Origin: Thiocapsa bogorovii
GTDB taxonomy: Bacteria; Pseudomonadota; Gammaproteobacteria; Chromatiales; Chromatiaceae
Length of the DNA: 64,000 bases
Direction of reading: 5' to 3'
Assembly (NCBI RefSeq): GCF_021228795.1
Contig: NZ_CP089309.1
Span: forward strand, 3,779,501-3,843,500
Numbering within the stretch: the first letter of the stretch is position 1; each line of letters starts with the position of its first letter. The position numbers were made by a program, and so were the translations under genes. Below, in pieces: positions 10,007 through 18,302 of this stretch. The notes under the pieces were generated by a model. That model was not told the DNA's origin, ran no database searches, and saw nothing but the letters and a program-made list of their open reading frames with translations.

Positions 10007-11509
10007 TCATGCCCGAGACGCCTTCAGCTCGGTCTCGACCTTCGTGAAGCGCGCGGCGAGGCCCTCGTGTTTTTTCTTGTCCGCGCGACTGACCAGGACG
10101 ATCGCGAGCGTCGCGAAGAGGATGCCAGGCACGATCTCGTAGAGCTCGAACAGGCCGCCTTGGAGTTGCCGCCATCCCAACACTGTCAGGCCGCCGACCA
10201 AGATCCCGGCGAGCGCCCCAAGACCGGTCATGCGCGGCCAATACAGTGAGAGGACCAGCGCCGGACCGAAGGCCGCTCCGAAGCCTGCCCAGGCGTAGGC
10301 GACGAGATCGAGCACCATAGCATCCGGGTCCAGCGCCAACCAAAAGGCGGCGACGGCGATCACGACGACCGTGATCCGCCCGACGGCGACCAGCTCGCGT
10401 GCCCCGGCCTTGCGACGCAGCAGGGTGCGATAGAGGTCCTCGGTGAAGGTGGACGAGGAGACCAGCAGCTGCGAGTCAGCGGTGCTCATGATTGCGGCCA
10501 GGATGGCGGCGAGGAGAAGACCCGCGATCAACGGATGAAACAGCAGATCGACGAGCAGGATGAAGACGGTCTCGCGCGCCTCGGGCGCGAGCGGCTGCTC
10601 GATGATCAGAATGCCCGCAAGGCCGGTCAAGGTGGCGCCCGCAAGCGTGACGGCGACCCAGGTGACCGCAATCCAGCGGGCCAGCGGCACCTTTCGCGGC
10701 GACGCGATCGCCTGGAAGCGGGCGAGGATGTGCGGCTGACCGAAATAACCCAGGCCCCAGGCGGCCAGGGAGAGGATACCGATAAAGCCCAGTGCGCTGC
10801 CGTCGGCGCGCGTGAAGGGGTCCAGGAGGTTCGGGTTGGCGGCCTCGATCACCTCGAGCGCCAACGCGGTATCCCCGATCTGCGATACGGCCACCCAAGG
10901 CACGGCGACCAGGGCCACCGCCATCAGCATCCCCTGCAGGACATCCGTCCAGGAGACGGCCAAAAACCCGCCGATCGCGGTGTAGATCATGATGGAGAGG
11001 ACGCCGATCCCCACGGCCCAGAGATAGGGCAGCCCGAAGACCGACTGGAAGAGCTTGCCCCCGGCCACCAAGCCGGCGCTGGTGTAGAGCAGAAAGAACA
11101 GCAGGATAAACAAGGCGGCGATGCCGCGTAACCATCCGGCCCGGTCTTCGAATCGGTTGGCGAAATACTCCGGCAGGGTCAGTGCGTTGCCGTACGCCAT
11201 GCTGAAGACCCGAAGGCGCGCCGCGACCAGGCGCCAATTCGCCCAAGTGCCGAGCAAAAGCCCGCCGGCGAGCCAGACCGACTCAACGCCGGCCGCGTAG
11301 GCGAATCCGGGAAGACCGAGCAGCAGCCAGCCGCTCATGTCCGAGGCGCTGGCGCTCAATGCGGCGACCCCGCTGCCGAGCCGCCGGCCGCCGAGGATAA
11401 AGTCCGACAGATCCCGGGTGCGCCGATAGGCGTACCAGCCGATCATCCAGACCACGGCGAAGTAGACGGCGAAGGTGAATGCGAGAAGGAATGGATTCTG
11501 GGTCGACAT
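10007..11509 (-). CDS. putP: Sodium/proline symporter
   Basis: The 500-aa protein of the sodium:solute symporter family has about 13 predicted membrane segments. The N-terminal stretch ALSASASDMSGWLLLGLPGFAYAAG carries the sodium- and substrate-site residues typical of PutP, and GNALTLPEYFANRFED follows as in the family. It imports proline with Na+ for nutrition or osmoprotection. It stands alone, with no putA nearby. The C-terminal cytoplasmic tail is lysine-rich. Confidence 0.92.
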   Translation of the reverse strand: MSTQNPFLLAFTFAVYFAVVWMIGWYAYRRTRDLSDFILGGRRLGSGVAALSASASDMSGWLLLGLPGFAYAAGVESVWLAGGLLLGTWANWRLVAARLRVFSMAYGNALTLPEYFANRFEDRAGWLRGIAALFILLFFLLYTSAGLVAGGKLFQSVFGLPYLWAVGIGVLSIMIYTAIGGFLAVSWTDVLQGMLMAVALVAVPWVAVSQIGDTALALEVIEAANPNLLDPFTRADGSALGFIGILSLAAWGLGYFGQPHILARFQAIASPRKVPLARWIAVTWVAVTLAGATLTGLAGILIIEQPLAPEARETVFILLVDLLFHPLIAGLLLAAILAAIMSTADSQLLVSSSTFTEDLYRTLLRRKAGARELVAVGRITVVVIAVAAFWLALDPDAMVLDLVAYAWAGFGAAFGPALVLSLYWPRMTGLGALAGILVGGLTVLGWRQLQGGLFELYEIVPGILFATLAIVLVSRADKKKHEGLAARFTKVETELKASRA

Positions 11510-11598
11510 GCGGGGTCCTTTCGATTGGCCGATTCGCCTTGTCGGATCGGTCTCGGATCGTTAGTTTAGGGTTTGCCGGCGGTCGTTTCCAAAACGAC

Positions 11599-11790
11599 TG
11601 AACCGCGCCCGGCGCGGCATGCGGTGTTTTCGGATGGAATCGGCCCCGGCAGACTTGACGCGCGTTAGAGTCTGCGCGATTCAACACATTAAAAACTATA
11701 TTCTTTTAAAACGCGCCCCTTCCAGGGGTCATGGATGCACCAAAGGTCGAGAGCGCTCGAGCACGAGCCGCTCACTCTGGACGCGGTTTA
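11599..11790. repeat. Bipartite CGCGGTT-family palindromic element, copy A
   Basis: Module 1 runs from TGAACCGCGCC (11599-11609) to GCGCGATTCA (ending 11683). An AT-rich linker follows (about 11684-11707), and module 2 ends in GACGCGGTTTA (11780-11790). Internal blocks such as CGGCCCCGGCAGACT (about 11641-11655) recur in the copies at 12371 and, in part, 45164. It fills most of the putP-nudix spacer and ends 16 bases before the nudix start codon. Confidence 0.75.
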
Positions 11791-11806
11791 GATCGAGGAA
11801 TCTCCC

Positions 11807-12373
11807 ATGACCGAAGCACGGATCCTGAAGCGTGAGCCTGTCTTTGAAGGCCGGGTGATCGACGTCGCCCTCGAGACCGTCGCTATGCCCTCGGGGCAGG
11901 AGGTGCAGCTCGAGATCATCCGTCACCCCGGCGGTGCCGCCGCGGTCGCCTTGGACGAGCAGGATCGCGTCTGTCTGTTGCGGCAGTTCCGACACGCCGC
12001 GGACGGCTGGCTCTGGGAGCTTCCGGCGGGCAAGATCGATCCGGGCGAGACGCCGCGCGACACGGCGACCCGCGAGCTCGCCGAAGAAGCCGGCCTGACC
12101 GCGGAGGACTGGACCGATCTCGGACGCATGCACAGCTCGCCCGGCGTCTTCGCGGAGGTGATTCATCTCTGGATGGCACGCGGGTTGACCCGGCAGCCGC
12201 ACGCGCACGAGCAGGACGAGCTGATCGAGATCCATTGGCTGCCCTTGGCCCAGGCACTCGACTGGTGCAACGACGGCGAGATTACCGACGCGAAAACACT
12301 TGTCGGTCTCTACCGTGCGCACGGGATGATCAAGAGTGCCCTCGAAATGCTCTCCGAGGATGCGGGCTGCTAA
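11807..12373 (+). CDS. Nudix hydrolase, ADP-ribose pyrophosphatase-like
   Basis: The 188-aa protein has a full Nudix box, GKIDPGETPRDTATRELAEEAGL (near 84-106), fitting G-x5-E-x7-REUxEExGU with the Mg2+-binding glutamates. The upstream strand LEIIRHPGGAAAVALDEQDRVCLLRQFRHAADGWLWELPAG and downstream SPGVFAEVIHLWMARGL match the ADP-ribose/NDP-sugar pyrophosphatases (NudF type). It would hydrolyse ADP-ribose to AMP and ribose 5-phosphate. The gene sits between two palindromic elements: copy A ends just before its RBS (GAGG), and its own TAA stop is the first three bases of copy B. Confidence 0.88.
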   Translation: MTEARILKREPVFEGRVIDVALETVAMPSGQEVQLEIIRHPGGAAAVALDEQDRVCLLRQFRHAADGWLWELPAGKIDPGETPRDTATRELAEEAGLTAEDWTDLGRMHSSPGVFAEVIHLWMARGLTRQPHAHEQDELIEIHWLPLAQALDWCNDGEITDAKTLVGLYRAHGMIKSALEMLSEDAGC

Positions 12374-12561
12374 ACCGCGCCCAGTGCGCCATGCGATGTT
12401 TTTGGATGGGATCGGCCCCGGCAGACTCGACGACCGTTGGACCCGGCGCGGTTTAGAGGATTAAGGAACAGATCCTGTTCACTGCGTCCCCGCGAAGGGT
12501 TGTGGATGCACCGAGCGTCGAGCGCATTCACACGAGATCATCTCGCTCGGGACGCGGATCA
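12371..12561. repeat. Bipartite CGCGGTT-family palindromic element, copy B, stop codon to stop codon
   Basis: Module 1 is bounded by an exact 11-bp inverted repeat, TAAACCGCGCC (12371-12381) and GGCGCGGTTTA (12445-12455). A linker and a second module follow, ending in GACGCGGATCA (12551-12561). The first TAA is the stop codon of the Nudix gene, and the last TCA, read on the minus strand, is the TGA stop of znuB. The element therefore fills the convergent spacer exactly. Confidence 0.8.
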
Positions 12562-13389
12562 ACGCACCTGCCGCGGGCGCACCAGCCGTCTTCGGCCGAT
12601 CAGACCTCGCCCGGCCTCGACCGTCGCGGCCAGCGCGATCAGCACCGCGACCAGCACCGGACCGAAGGGCTGATCCAGCGCCAGAGCGGCGAGGTAGGCC
12701 AGGAGATAGCCGCCGGCGCCGCCGAGCGCGCAGATCGCCATTGTCCAGGTCCAGCCGGGGGCAATGCGAAAGGCGATCCAGGCCGGCACCAAGACCAGCG
12801 CGAAGGCCCCCATCAGACCGACGGTCGCGGTGCCGATCGCCATCGCCAGCGCGGCCAAGAGGTCGAAGCTCAGGTGCCAGCGGTGTGTCGGCAGGCGGTT
12901 CGCGGTTTCGTCGTGCGGAAAGAAACGTGCGCGCATCAGCCGGGGTACGAGCCGTGGCAGGGCGGCCGCGGCGAGCCCGGCGAGCGCGAGTGCGGCGCAC
13001 AATTCCGCTGCCCCCGCGAAATACAGCTGACCGTCGACGAGCGCATGGCCGAGTGTCGCGCCCAGGCGCGTGTTCGCCGCGATCAGAAAGAGCGCCGACC
13101 ATCCGAAGAGGATCATGAACCCGTAGGCAAGATTGCCGCGTGCCCCGGTCAATGATTTGACCGCACCCCCGGCCAGCGCGCCGAGCGGTGCACCGAGGAC
13201 CGCGGGCAGCCCGAACGCGAGTCCGAGCAGTGCGCTCGCCGCGGCCAGATGCGCGAGTCCGAGCGCGGCCAGCCATTCGTCGCGCAGCACGAGCAGGGCC
13301 CCGATGGGCGGCAACACCAGCGCGATGGCCAGCCCAGTGATCAACGGCACCCGAAACAACGGATCCAAGACCAAATCCAGCGCGCTCAT
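12559..13389 (-). CDS. znuB: Zinc ABC transporter permease (ZnuB-like)
   Basis: The 276-aa ABC-3 family permease is strongly hydrophobic, with about 8 membrane helices and the family features LRDEWLAALGLAHLAAASALLG near the N-terminus and a conserved middle region, LLAALAMAIGTATVGLMGAFALVLVPAWIAF. The frame is open to 13617, but the ATG at 13389 overlaps the ATPase stop in an ATGA junction, so translation is probably coupled. It would carry Zn2+ (possibly Mn2+) across the inner membrane. Confidence 0.87.
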   Translation of the reverse strand: MSALDLVLDPLFRVPLITGLAIALVLPPIGALLVLRDEWLAALGLAHLAAASALLGLAFGLPAVLGAPLGALAGGAVKSLTGARGNLAYGFMILFGWSALFLIAANTRLGATLGHALVDGQLYFAGAAELCAALALAGLAAAALPRLVPRLMRARFFPHDETANRLPTHRWHLSFDLLAALAMAIGTATVGLMGAFALVLVPAWIAFRIAPGWTWTMAICALGGAGGYLLAYLAALALDQPFGPVLVAVLIALAATVEAGRGLIGRRRLVRPRQVR

Positions 13390-13985
13390 GCGATCGCGAT
13401 GACCCGCGAGCAGGCATCCTCGAGGAATCGCTGCTCGTGGCTGACGAGCAGAACCCCCCGCTCCGAACCCCTCTGCGCACCGCTCGCGTCTCGCCGGGTC
13501 AGCCGACTCGGGTCGAGCATCTCGAGCAGCAGGGCCTCCCGCTCGGGATCGAGATTGTTGGTGGGCTCGTCGAGGAGGATCAGATCCGCCTCGCCGGCGA
13601 TGGCGGCCCAGACGCACAAGAGCTGATATTGACCGCCGCTCAGGCGGTCGATACGCCGCCCCGAGACGGCTTGGATGGCGGCCGGCATGTCCTGCATGGA
13701 TGCCCCGGCAAAACGCAGCAGCTCGCGTCCCGTCACCGGCATGCTCGCCAGTCGGACCGGTGTCTGCTCCTGATAGGCGATGACCAAGCCGGGCCTCCGC
13801 AGGATGTGCCCCGAGAGCCGATCCGCGCGGTCCGCAATGGCATTGAGCAAGGTGGATTTACCGCACCCGTTCGCGCCCCACAAGCCGACGACCTCGCCCG
13901 GCGCGATGTCGAGCGAGACGGGCCCGACCACGGGTCGGCCGTAGCCGGCGACGAGGTCCTCCACGCGCAACAGCGGTGCGCTCAA
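13386..13985 (-). CDS. znuC: Zinc ABC transporter ATP-binding protein (ZnuC-like)
   Basis: The protein has Walker A GANGCGKST, signature LSGGQ, Walker B LILLDEPTNNLD and the switch histidine in VLLVSHE. The frame is open far upstream, but homology begins at LLRVEDLVAGYG. The best start is TTG at 13985, which overlaps the TGA stop of znuA (TTGA) and gives 199 aa; a GTG six codons further on is the alternative. The protein is short for a ZnuC (usually 230-260 aa) and lacks the regulatory C-terminal extension. Placed between the binding-protein and permease genes, it energises metal import. Confidence 0.85.
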   Translation of the reverse strand: MSAPLLRVEDLVAGYGRPVVGPVSLDIAPGEVVGLWGANGCGKSTLLNAIADRADRLSGHILRRPGLVIAYQEQTPVRLASMPVTGRELLRFAGASMQDMPAAIQAVSGRRIDRLSGGQYQLLCVWAAIAGEADLILLDEPTNNLDPEREALLLEMLDPSRLTRRDASGAQRGSERGVLLVSHEQRFLEDACSRVIAIA

Positions 13986-14875
13986 GGCGGCGGCGCCAAG
14001 GTCTGCACCCAGAGGTCGATGTGATCGAGATAACCGCTTCCGTCGGCGCCCATCGGCGGGTCGAGCGTGAGACGGCGGGCGTCCCATCCCAGGTCTTTGG
14101 CGAGGCGTTCGGGTGCCCGCGCAGACGCGTAAGGGGCGTAGACGATCACGCCGGAACGACCCCGAAGCCCCTCCGAGAGGGCCTTGATCTGCCGGGCGGT
14201 CGGCGGTACGCCGGGGATCTCCTCGATGGTACCCAGCAGCGGAACCCCGAAGCGATCGAGCAGATAGAGCGCATCCCGATGGTAGAGGACCACACCCGGC
14301 GCACCCGCCAGTCGGGCTTGCCAAGCAGCCATGCGTTGCTCCGTCGCGGCGGCGAAGGACCGCGCGTTGGCCCGATAGGTCTCGGCGCCCGCGGGATCAA
14401 GGAGTGCCATGCGCTCGCCCAATGCGGAGGCGACGCGCGTCATCCGCACCGGATCCATGTTGACGTGCGGGTTGCCGATCGGATGGACATCGCCGAGCGC
14501 ACGGTCCGCCGGCGAGCCGACCTCCAACAGATCGACCTGGGCCGCGCCTTCGAAATAGCCCGGCTGTCCGGGCAGGATAAGCGGATTGGCGGCGCTGGCG
14601 ATCGCCACCGGCAGCCAGCCGACCTCGAGCTCCGCGCCCACGGCGACGACCAGATCCGCATCGCGCAGCGCACGAATCATGGTCGGCTTGGCTTGGAGGC
14701 TATGCAGATCGCGATCCGGCGAGGCCAGCACCGTGACCTGCGCGCGACCGGCGCCGACCGTGCGCGCCAAGGCGCCCATACCCGAGCTGGTCGCCACGAC
14801 ATCCAGCCCGGCGGCGTTGACGCCCCCGAAGGCGATCAGCCCCCCGACAACGAAACCGACAAAACCCTTAACCAT
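13982..14875 (-). CDS. znuA: Periplasmic zinc-binding protein (ZnuA-like)
   Basis: This cluster A-I metal-binding lipoprotein/SBP of 297 aa starts at ATG 14875 (GAGGGA 6 bases upstream; an upstream in-frame start at 14914 lacks a signal peptide context). The signal peptide is MVKGFVGFVVGGLIAFGGVNAAG. Metal ligands are expected from DLHSLQ, from NPHVNMDP (the family's DPHxWLDP position) and from LYHRDALYLL, with an acidic C-terminal residue. The His-rich loop of E. coli ZnuA is absent. It leads the znuA-znuC-znuB operon, with overlapping junctions. Zinc is preferred to manganese because of the DksA2-like gene nearby. Confidence 0.85.
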   Translation of the reverse strand: MVKGFVGFVVGGLIAFGGVNAAGLDVVATSSGMGALARTVGAGRAQVTVLASPDRDLHSLQAKPTMIRALRDADLVVAVGAELEVGWLPVAIASAANPLILPGQPGYFEGAAQVDLLEVGSPADRALGDVHPIGNPHVNMDPVRMTRVASALGERMALLDPAGAETYRANARSFAAATEQRMAAWQARLAGAPGVVLYHRDALYLLDRFGVPLLGTIEEIPGVPPTARQIKALSEGLRGRSGVIVYAPYASARAPERLAKDLGWDARRLTLDPPMGADGSGYLDHIDLWVQTLAPPP

Positions 14876-14947
14876 CACAGATCCCTCGTCAACCGCGTTA
14901 AACAAAGCGACCACCTCGACCCGATGCAGACCGAGATCGATTCATCC

Positions 14948-15034
14948 TGAAATCGCGTCGGCTCCAAGATCACGGACACATGCGTCCAGCGATCCCGAGT
15001 GAACCCGCTGCATGTACCGGGGGACGCGATTTCA
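14948..15034. repeat. CGCGGTT-family palindromic element, single module
   Basis: An exact 12-bp inverted repeat, TGAAATCGCGTC (14948-14959) and GACGCGATTTCA (15023-15034), differs from other copies by a C-to-T change matched by G-to-A on the other arm. A direct repeat of TGAAATCGC brings the motif to the TGA stop codon of the outer-membrane gene (15043-15041, minus strand). Confidence 0.65.
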
Positions 15035-15040
15035 GCGATT

Positions 15041-16699
15041 TCAGAAGGCGTGCGCCCCGTGCGATCCCATGCTGACCAGGAACTGCAGATAGAAGGCGTC
15101 GAACCGCTCGCGCTCCCCGGGGGCCACCAGGATGTCGTTGTGCGCATACTGAGCGCGCAGTCGCGAGAATTCCGAGAGGTTCCAGGTCACATCGAAGGTC
15201 CACCGATCCGACGAGCCGAAGCTCGCGTTCTCGCTGCCGCTGATCTCGTTGGTCATCCCGAGCACGTCGTAGCGCAGGCCGGCCGTCCATTTCGGGGCGA
15301 ATCCGTAGATCGCCTGGGCATAAAGACCGTCCGTGGTGAAGGTACGGCGCGTGCCGAGAACCTCCGGATGGGCGCTCGAGGTGATCTTCATATCCTTGAT
15401 CGAGCGCAGATACTCGCTCTGGAACTTGAAGCTCTTGTGTCCGTAAGCGCCGCCGCCGTCGTAGGTGTAGACCAGATCGACACCCCACAGCTGGGCGTCG
15501 CCGGCGAGGCCGTCGCGGAGGATCTCGATCTCGTGATCCGCGTCATGCGCATCCTCGTGATCACCGTCGTGTTCGAGCGTGTCCTCCCGCGCCTCTTGAT
15601 GCTGGTTGTTGTTTGCGTAGGACAGTCCGAGCTGAAGCGCATGATTGGTGCCGATCTCGGGTGCGACCTTGGCGAAGGCGGTCCAGAGTCGCGGGCCGTC
15701 GTCGGTGTCGCCGAGCTCCAGCGCCGCCTGGTCGTCGTCGCCCAAGGTCGCGCCGAAGATCTCCTGGTTGCCCTGCAAGCCCTCGACGCCGAGTAGGGTA
15801 TAGACCGGCAGCTTCGGGAGCCAGGTGAGCTGGAGTCCGGTGTCCTGAAGCCCGTGCGGGCCGAGCAGATTGAGGTAAGGCAGATTCTGATCGACGAAGT
15901 CCCATTGATGGGGATGCTGTCGATTGATGTACCCGAAGTCGCTGAGGAACTTGCCGCCTTTCACGCGCAGGCCGGCCGGGAGGCTGCGGGTTTGAAAGAA
16001 GCCCTCTTCAAGCTCCACGGTGCCGTCTCCGTCGATCGAGAGGAACAGGGAGGCGTCGAAGTAGGGGTCGACGGTTGCCGAAAAGGCGATCTCGGCCTCG
16101 CGGAAATTAAACCCGTTCTCGGTGAGACCGTGCAGGTGGCCGCCATGCTCCTCGTCGCCATGGTCCGCCTCGTCGCTGTGCGGCACCCCGCGCGAGGGCT
16201 GGTAGGCAAGCCCGACGAGCGTCGCGCCCTCGCCGTCGATCCCGTCGTGGTAATAGTTGCCGTCGAGGAAGACCGAGATCTGCGGGTTGAACGCGTTGCC
16301 CGAGTCCAGTGCGCCGAGAACCGTCTTGCCGGACTCCGGGCTCGCGGGCGGCGTGACCGCCGGCGCGGTCATGGGTCTGGACTCGGTTGTCGCGAGATCG
16401 GCGGCCTTCTCCGCGCGCTCCGCAGCCGCCTCCGAACGCGATGCGGCCTTGGCTGCGTCACGCTCCGCCTTGGCGAGGCGGGACTCAAGATCCTGAATTT
16501 GGCGCTCGTACTGGGACTTCATCTGATCGACCATCGCCCGGAGCTCGGCGAGCTCGGTATCCGTTGCGGGGAACGCGCTCATCGGCGTCAGCAAGGCTAT
16601 CGCGACGGCGACCCGCACCCCGGCCCTTTCAGCGAGCCGGTGTCGGACCGCAAACCCCTCTCGCGGCAGGCCCTGTGGGTCGATGTTATAACGTTTCAT
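15041..16699 (-). CDS. Outer-membrane beta-barrel protein, putative zinc-linked porin/receptor
   Basis: The 552-aa protein has a signal peptide (VRVAVAIALLTPMSAFPA), a periplasmic coiled coil (TELAELRAMVDQMKSQYERQIQDLE..., roughly residues 47-105) and a long barrel region ending in aromatic F. Two stretches are rich in His, Asp and Glu (near 180-195 and 395-412: HSDEADHGDEEHGGHLHGL and EHDGDHEDAHDADHE), which suggests metal binding. No TonB-dependent plug domain is evident. It lies upstream of znuACB on the same strand, so a role in zinc passage across the outer membrane is plausible. A GTG at 16618 with GAAAGGG upstream is an alternative start that would put the signal peptide at the N-terminus (525 aa). 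Confidence 0.7.
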   Translation of the reverse strand: MKRYNIDPQGLPREGFAVRHRLAERAGVRVAVAIALLTPMSAFPATDTELAELRAMVDQMKSQYERQIQDLESRLAKAERDAAKAASRSEAAAERAEKAADLATTESRPMTAPAVTPPASPESGKTVLGALDSGNAFNPQISVFLDGNYYHDGIDGEGATLVGLAYQPSRGVPHSDEADHGDEEHGGHLHGLTENGFNFREAEIAFSATVDPYFDASLFLSIDGDGTVELEEGFFQTRSLPAGLRVKGGKFLSDFGYINRQHPHQWDFVDQNLPYLNLLGPHGLQDTGLQLTWLPKLPVYTLLGVEGLQGNQEIFGATLGDDDQAALELGDTDDGPRLWTAFAKVAPEIGTNHALQLGLSYANNNQHQEAREDTLEHDGDHEDAHDADHEIEILRDGLAGDAQLWGVDLVYTYDGGGAYGHKSFKFQSEYLRSIKDMKITSSAHPEVLGTRRTFTTDGLYAQAIYGFAPKWTAGLRYDVLGMTNEISGSENASFGSSDRWTFDVTWNLSEFSRLRAQYAHNDILVAPGERERFDAFYLQFLVSMGSHGAHAF

Positions 16700-17156
16700 G
16701 ATTAAGGCGGGCTTCTCAGGCTAACAGCTAAAAGAGAGGTCATGCGCCGGTGCGCGAAACGAGGCCGATTCAGCCCGTGGCGCGGCGCAAGGGCGGTTTT
16801 GGGTCCAACGCTCCTAAAGGAGCCGCTCGCGTTTTCGGTGGCCGGACCGGCGGCCCGGAACGGCTTGTCTCCGATAGACTTGCCGAAGGCCACCCGAATA
16901 CGCGATGCTCCGCGGATGTCGCCCGGCTTGCCGGCGGTCTGACCGGCTGGGGCCAAGGACAGTGCGCGATGCACTCCTCGGGCGGCGTGCCGGCGAGATC
17001 CCCGGCGGTTCGATCGGGAACACAAGGTTGCATCGGGGCCGATGCGTTGCGTGGTCCAGATGCCGACAGCGCGTTCGGATCAGCCTACTCAAGAAGGTAC
17101 TAAAGTCGTGTTATGTTATTACATATTCGATCTGCGTCAAGGTGAGGGGGTGTCCG
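16700..17156. other. Divergent intergenic region between the outer-membrane gene and dksA2
   Basis: About 457 bases hold no gene with convincing codon use or homology. The right end (17100-17156) is AT-rich relative to its surroundings and contains the candidate Zur box and the RBS GAGGGGG of the DksA paralogue. Nothing else recognised. Confidence 0.5.
17110..17122 (+). promoter_or_regulatory. Candidate Zur operator upstream of dksA2
   Basis: GTTATGTTATTAC matches the palindromic gammaproteobacterial Zur core GTTATAnTATAAC at 10 of 12 defined positions. It lies 35 bases before the dksA2 start codon, where repressor would block transcription. The consensus is from memory, so the match needs scoring against a matrix. 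Confidence 0.5.
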
Positions 17157-17582
17157 ATGGCTGAGGATCCAGGATCCGACTATTCTCCCAGTCCCGATGA
17201 GGAGTACATGAACGAGCGCCAGCTGGCCTACTTTCGCGCCAAGCTGCTCGCCTGGCGGGCCGAGCTTCTGGACGAGGCTCAAGGAACGCTCGACGGCTTG
17301 CGCGACAGCGCCCATCAAGAGGTCGGCGACGATGTGGATCGCGCCACCCGCGAGGCGGATCAGGCGCTGGAGCTGAGGACCCGCGACCGTTGTCGCAAGC
17401 TGGTCCATAAGATCGACGAGGCGTTGGTGCGAATCGAGGACGGAAGCTACGGCTACTGCGAGGAGACGGGCGAGCCGATTGGTCTGGCACGGCTGGAAGC
17501 GCGGCCGGTCGCGACTCTCTCCGTCGAGGCGCAGGAGCGGCGCGAGATCAAGGAGCGCCAGCGGTTGAGCGGCGCCATGTGA
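17157..17582 (+). CDS. dksA2: DksA paralogue lacking the zinc finger cysteines (DksA2-like)
   Basis: This 141-aa secondary-channel RNA polymerase factor acts with ppGpp. It has the coiled-coil tip acidic motif (GDDVDRA, residues 57-63, matching DxxDRA of DksA) and the LELRTRDRxRKLxxKI helix. The four zinc ligands of DksA are C-x2-C-x17-C-x2-C; here they read C101-x2-T104-x17-S122-x2-A125, so zinc cannot bind in the normal way. The same C-T-S-A pattern is described for Pseudomonas aeruginosa DksA2, a Zur-controlled replacement used when zinc is scarce. ATG 17157 follows GAGGGGG; the frame is open to 16905 but without homology. Confidence 0.88.
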   Translation: MAEDPGSDYSPSPDEEYMNERQLAYFRAKLLAWRAELLDEAQGTLDGLRDSAHQEVGDDVDRATREADQALELRTRDRCRKLVHKIDEALVRIEDGSYGYCEETGEPIGLARLEARPVATLSVEAQERREIKERQRLSGAM

Positions 17583-17628
17583 GGCCGGCTCCGGCCCCTC
17601 GCTCGGACGAGGGCGGGCCGTTCGGCTC

Positions 17629-18231
17629 TCAGAGCGGGCCGATATTGATGCCGATCGACAGGCGCGGCAACGCGCTGCGATTGGTCTCGACGGCATGCGG
17701 GAGGTTCGGCGGGAAAAAGATGAAGGTCCCGGCTCGCGGCTCGATGCGAATCGTCGATGGTCCGTCGTAGAGGATCAAATCGCCCGAGTCCGGTGGTACG
17801 GCGACGTAATAGACGCCCGAGAGAAGCTCGTCGTGCTCGTCGTGGGTGTGCTTCGAGGTGCTTTGACCCGGTCCCGTGAGATTCAACCAAAACCCGCAGT
17901 GCACTGATCCTGGAGCGCGTCCGAGGATCAATCCGGCGCAGACGACGGCCTGGTCCAGGACGGAGGTGATGGCGGGGATGCGTGTTCGTTCGAGGTAGAG
18001 ATTCTCGAACCGATCGCCGATAAAATGGGTGCGACGTTCGAAATCATCCGCTTGCATCCCGCTTACGGCGGCCGAGATCGCCGCGTTGACCCGCTCGGCA
18101 TCGGCTAGGCCGCATCGGTGGATTTCGGCGTTGGACCAGCCGACTCGGCTCGGCACCCCGGAAGCGGATTCGCTGCCGCGGAATGCGATCCTCTGCGCCG
18201 CCCCTTGCGCATCTGTGGTGGGCTGTTTCAT
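17629..18231 (-). CDS. 2OG-Fe(II) oxygenase-like protein
   Basis: The 200-aa protein resembles the putative 2-oxoglutarate/Fe(II) oxygenases of the TIGR02466 type. The double-stranded beta-helix core is visible: GFWLNLTGPGQSTSKHTHDEHDELLSGVYYVAVPPDSGDLILYDG, with HxH/HxD candidates for the iron ligands, then FFPPNLPHAVETN carrying the distal histidine, and a closing R in PRLSIGINI. The ATG at 18231 has AAGGGGGA upstream; an earlier in-frame start at 18294 is possible. It is convergent with dksA2. Substrate unknown. Confidence 0.75.
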   Translation of the reverse strand: MKQPTTDAQGAAQRIAFRGSESASGVPSRVGWSNAEIHRCGLADAERVNAAISAAVSGMQADDFERRTHFIGDRFENLYLERTRIPAITSVLDQAVVCAGLILGRAPGSVHCGFWLNLTGPGQSTSKHTHDEHDELLSGVYYVAVPPDSGDLILYDGPSTIRIEPRAGTFIFFPPNLPHAVETNRSALPRLSIGINIGPL

Positions 18232-18302
18232 CGAGCTGTTTTCCCCCTTCGTTCCTTCGAGATCGGGTCTGGCGGGCCGTGCGCTCGTTGTCAACCGAAC
18301 AC

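Noticed and set aside
16678-16701. Strong Zur box at the start of the outer-membrane gene
   Set aside because: Only about 8 of 12 core positions fit; kept as a weak half-site in a finding, not as a feature.
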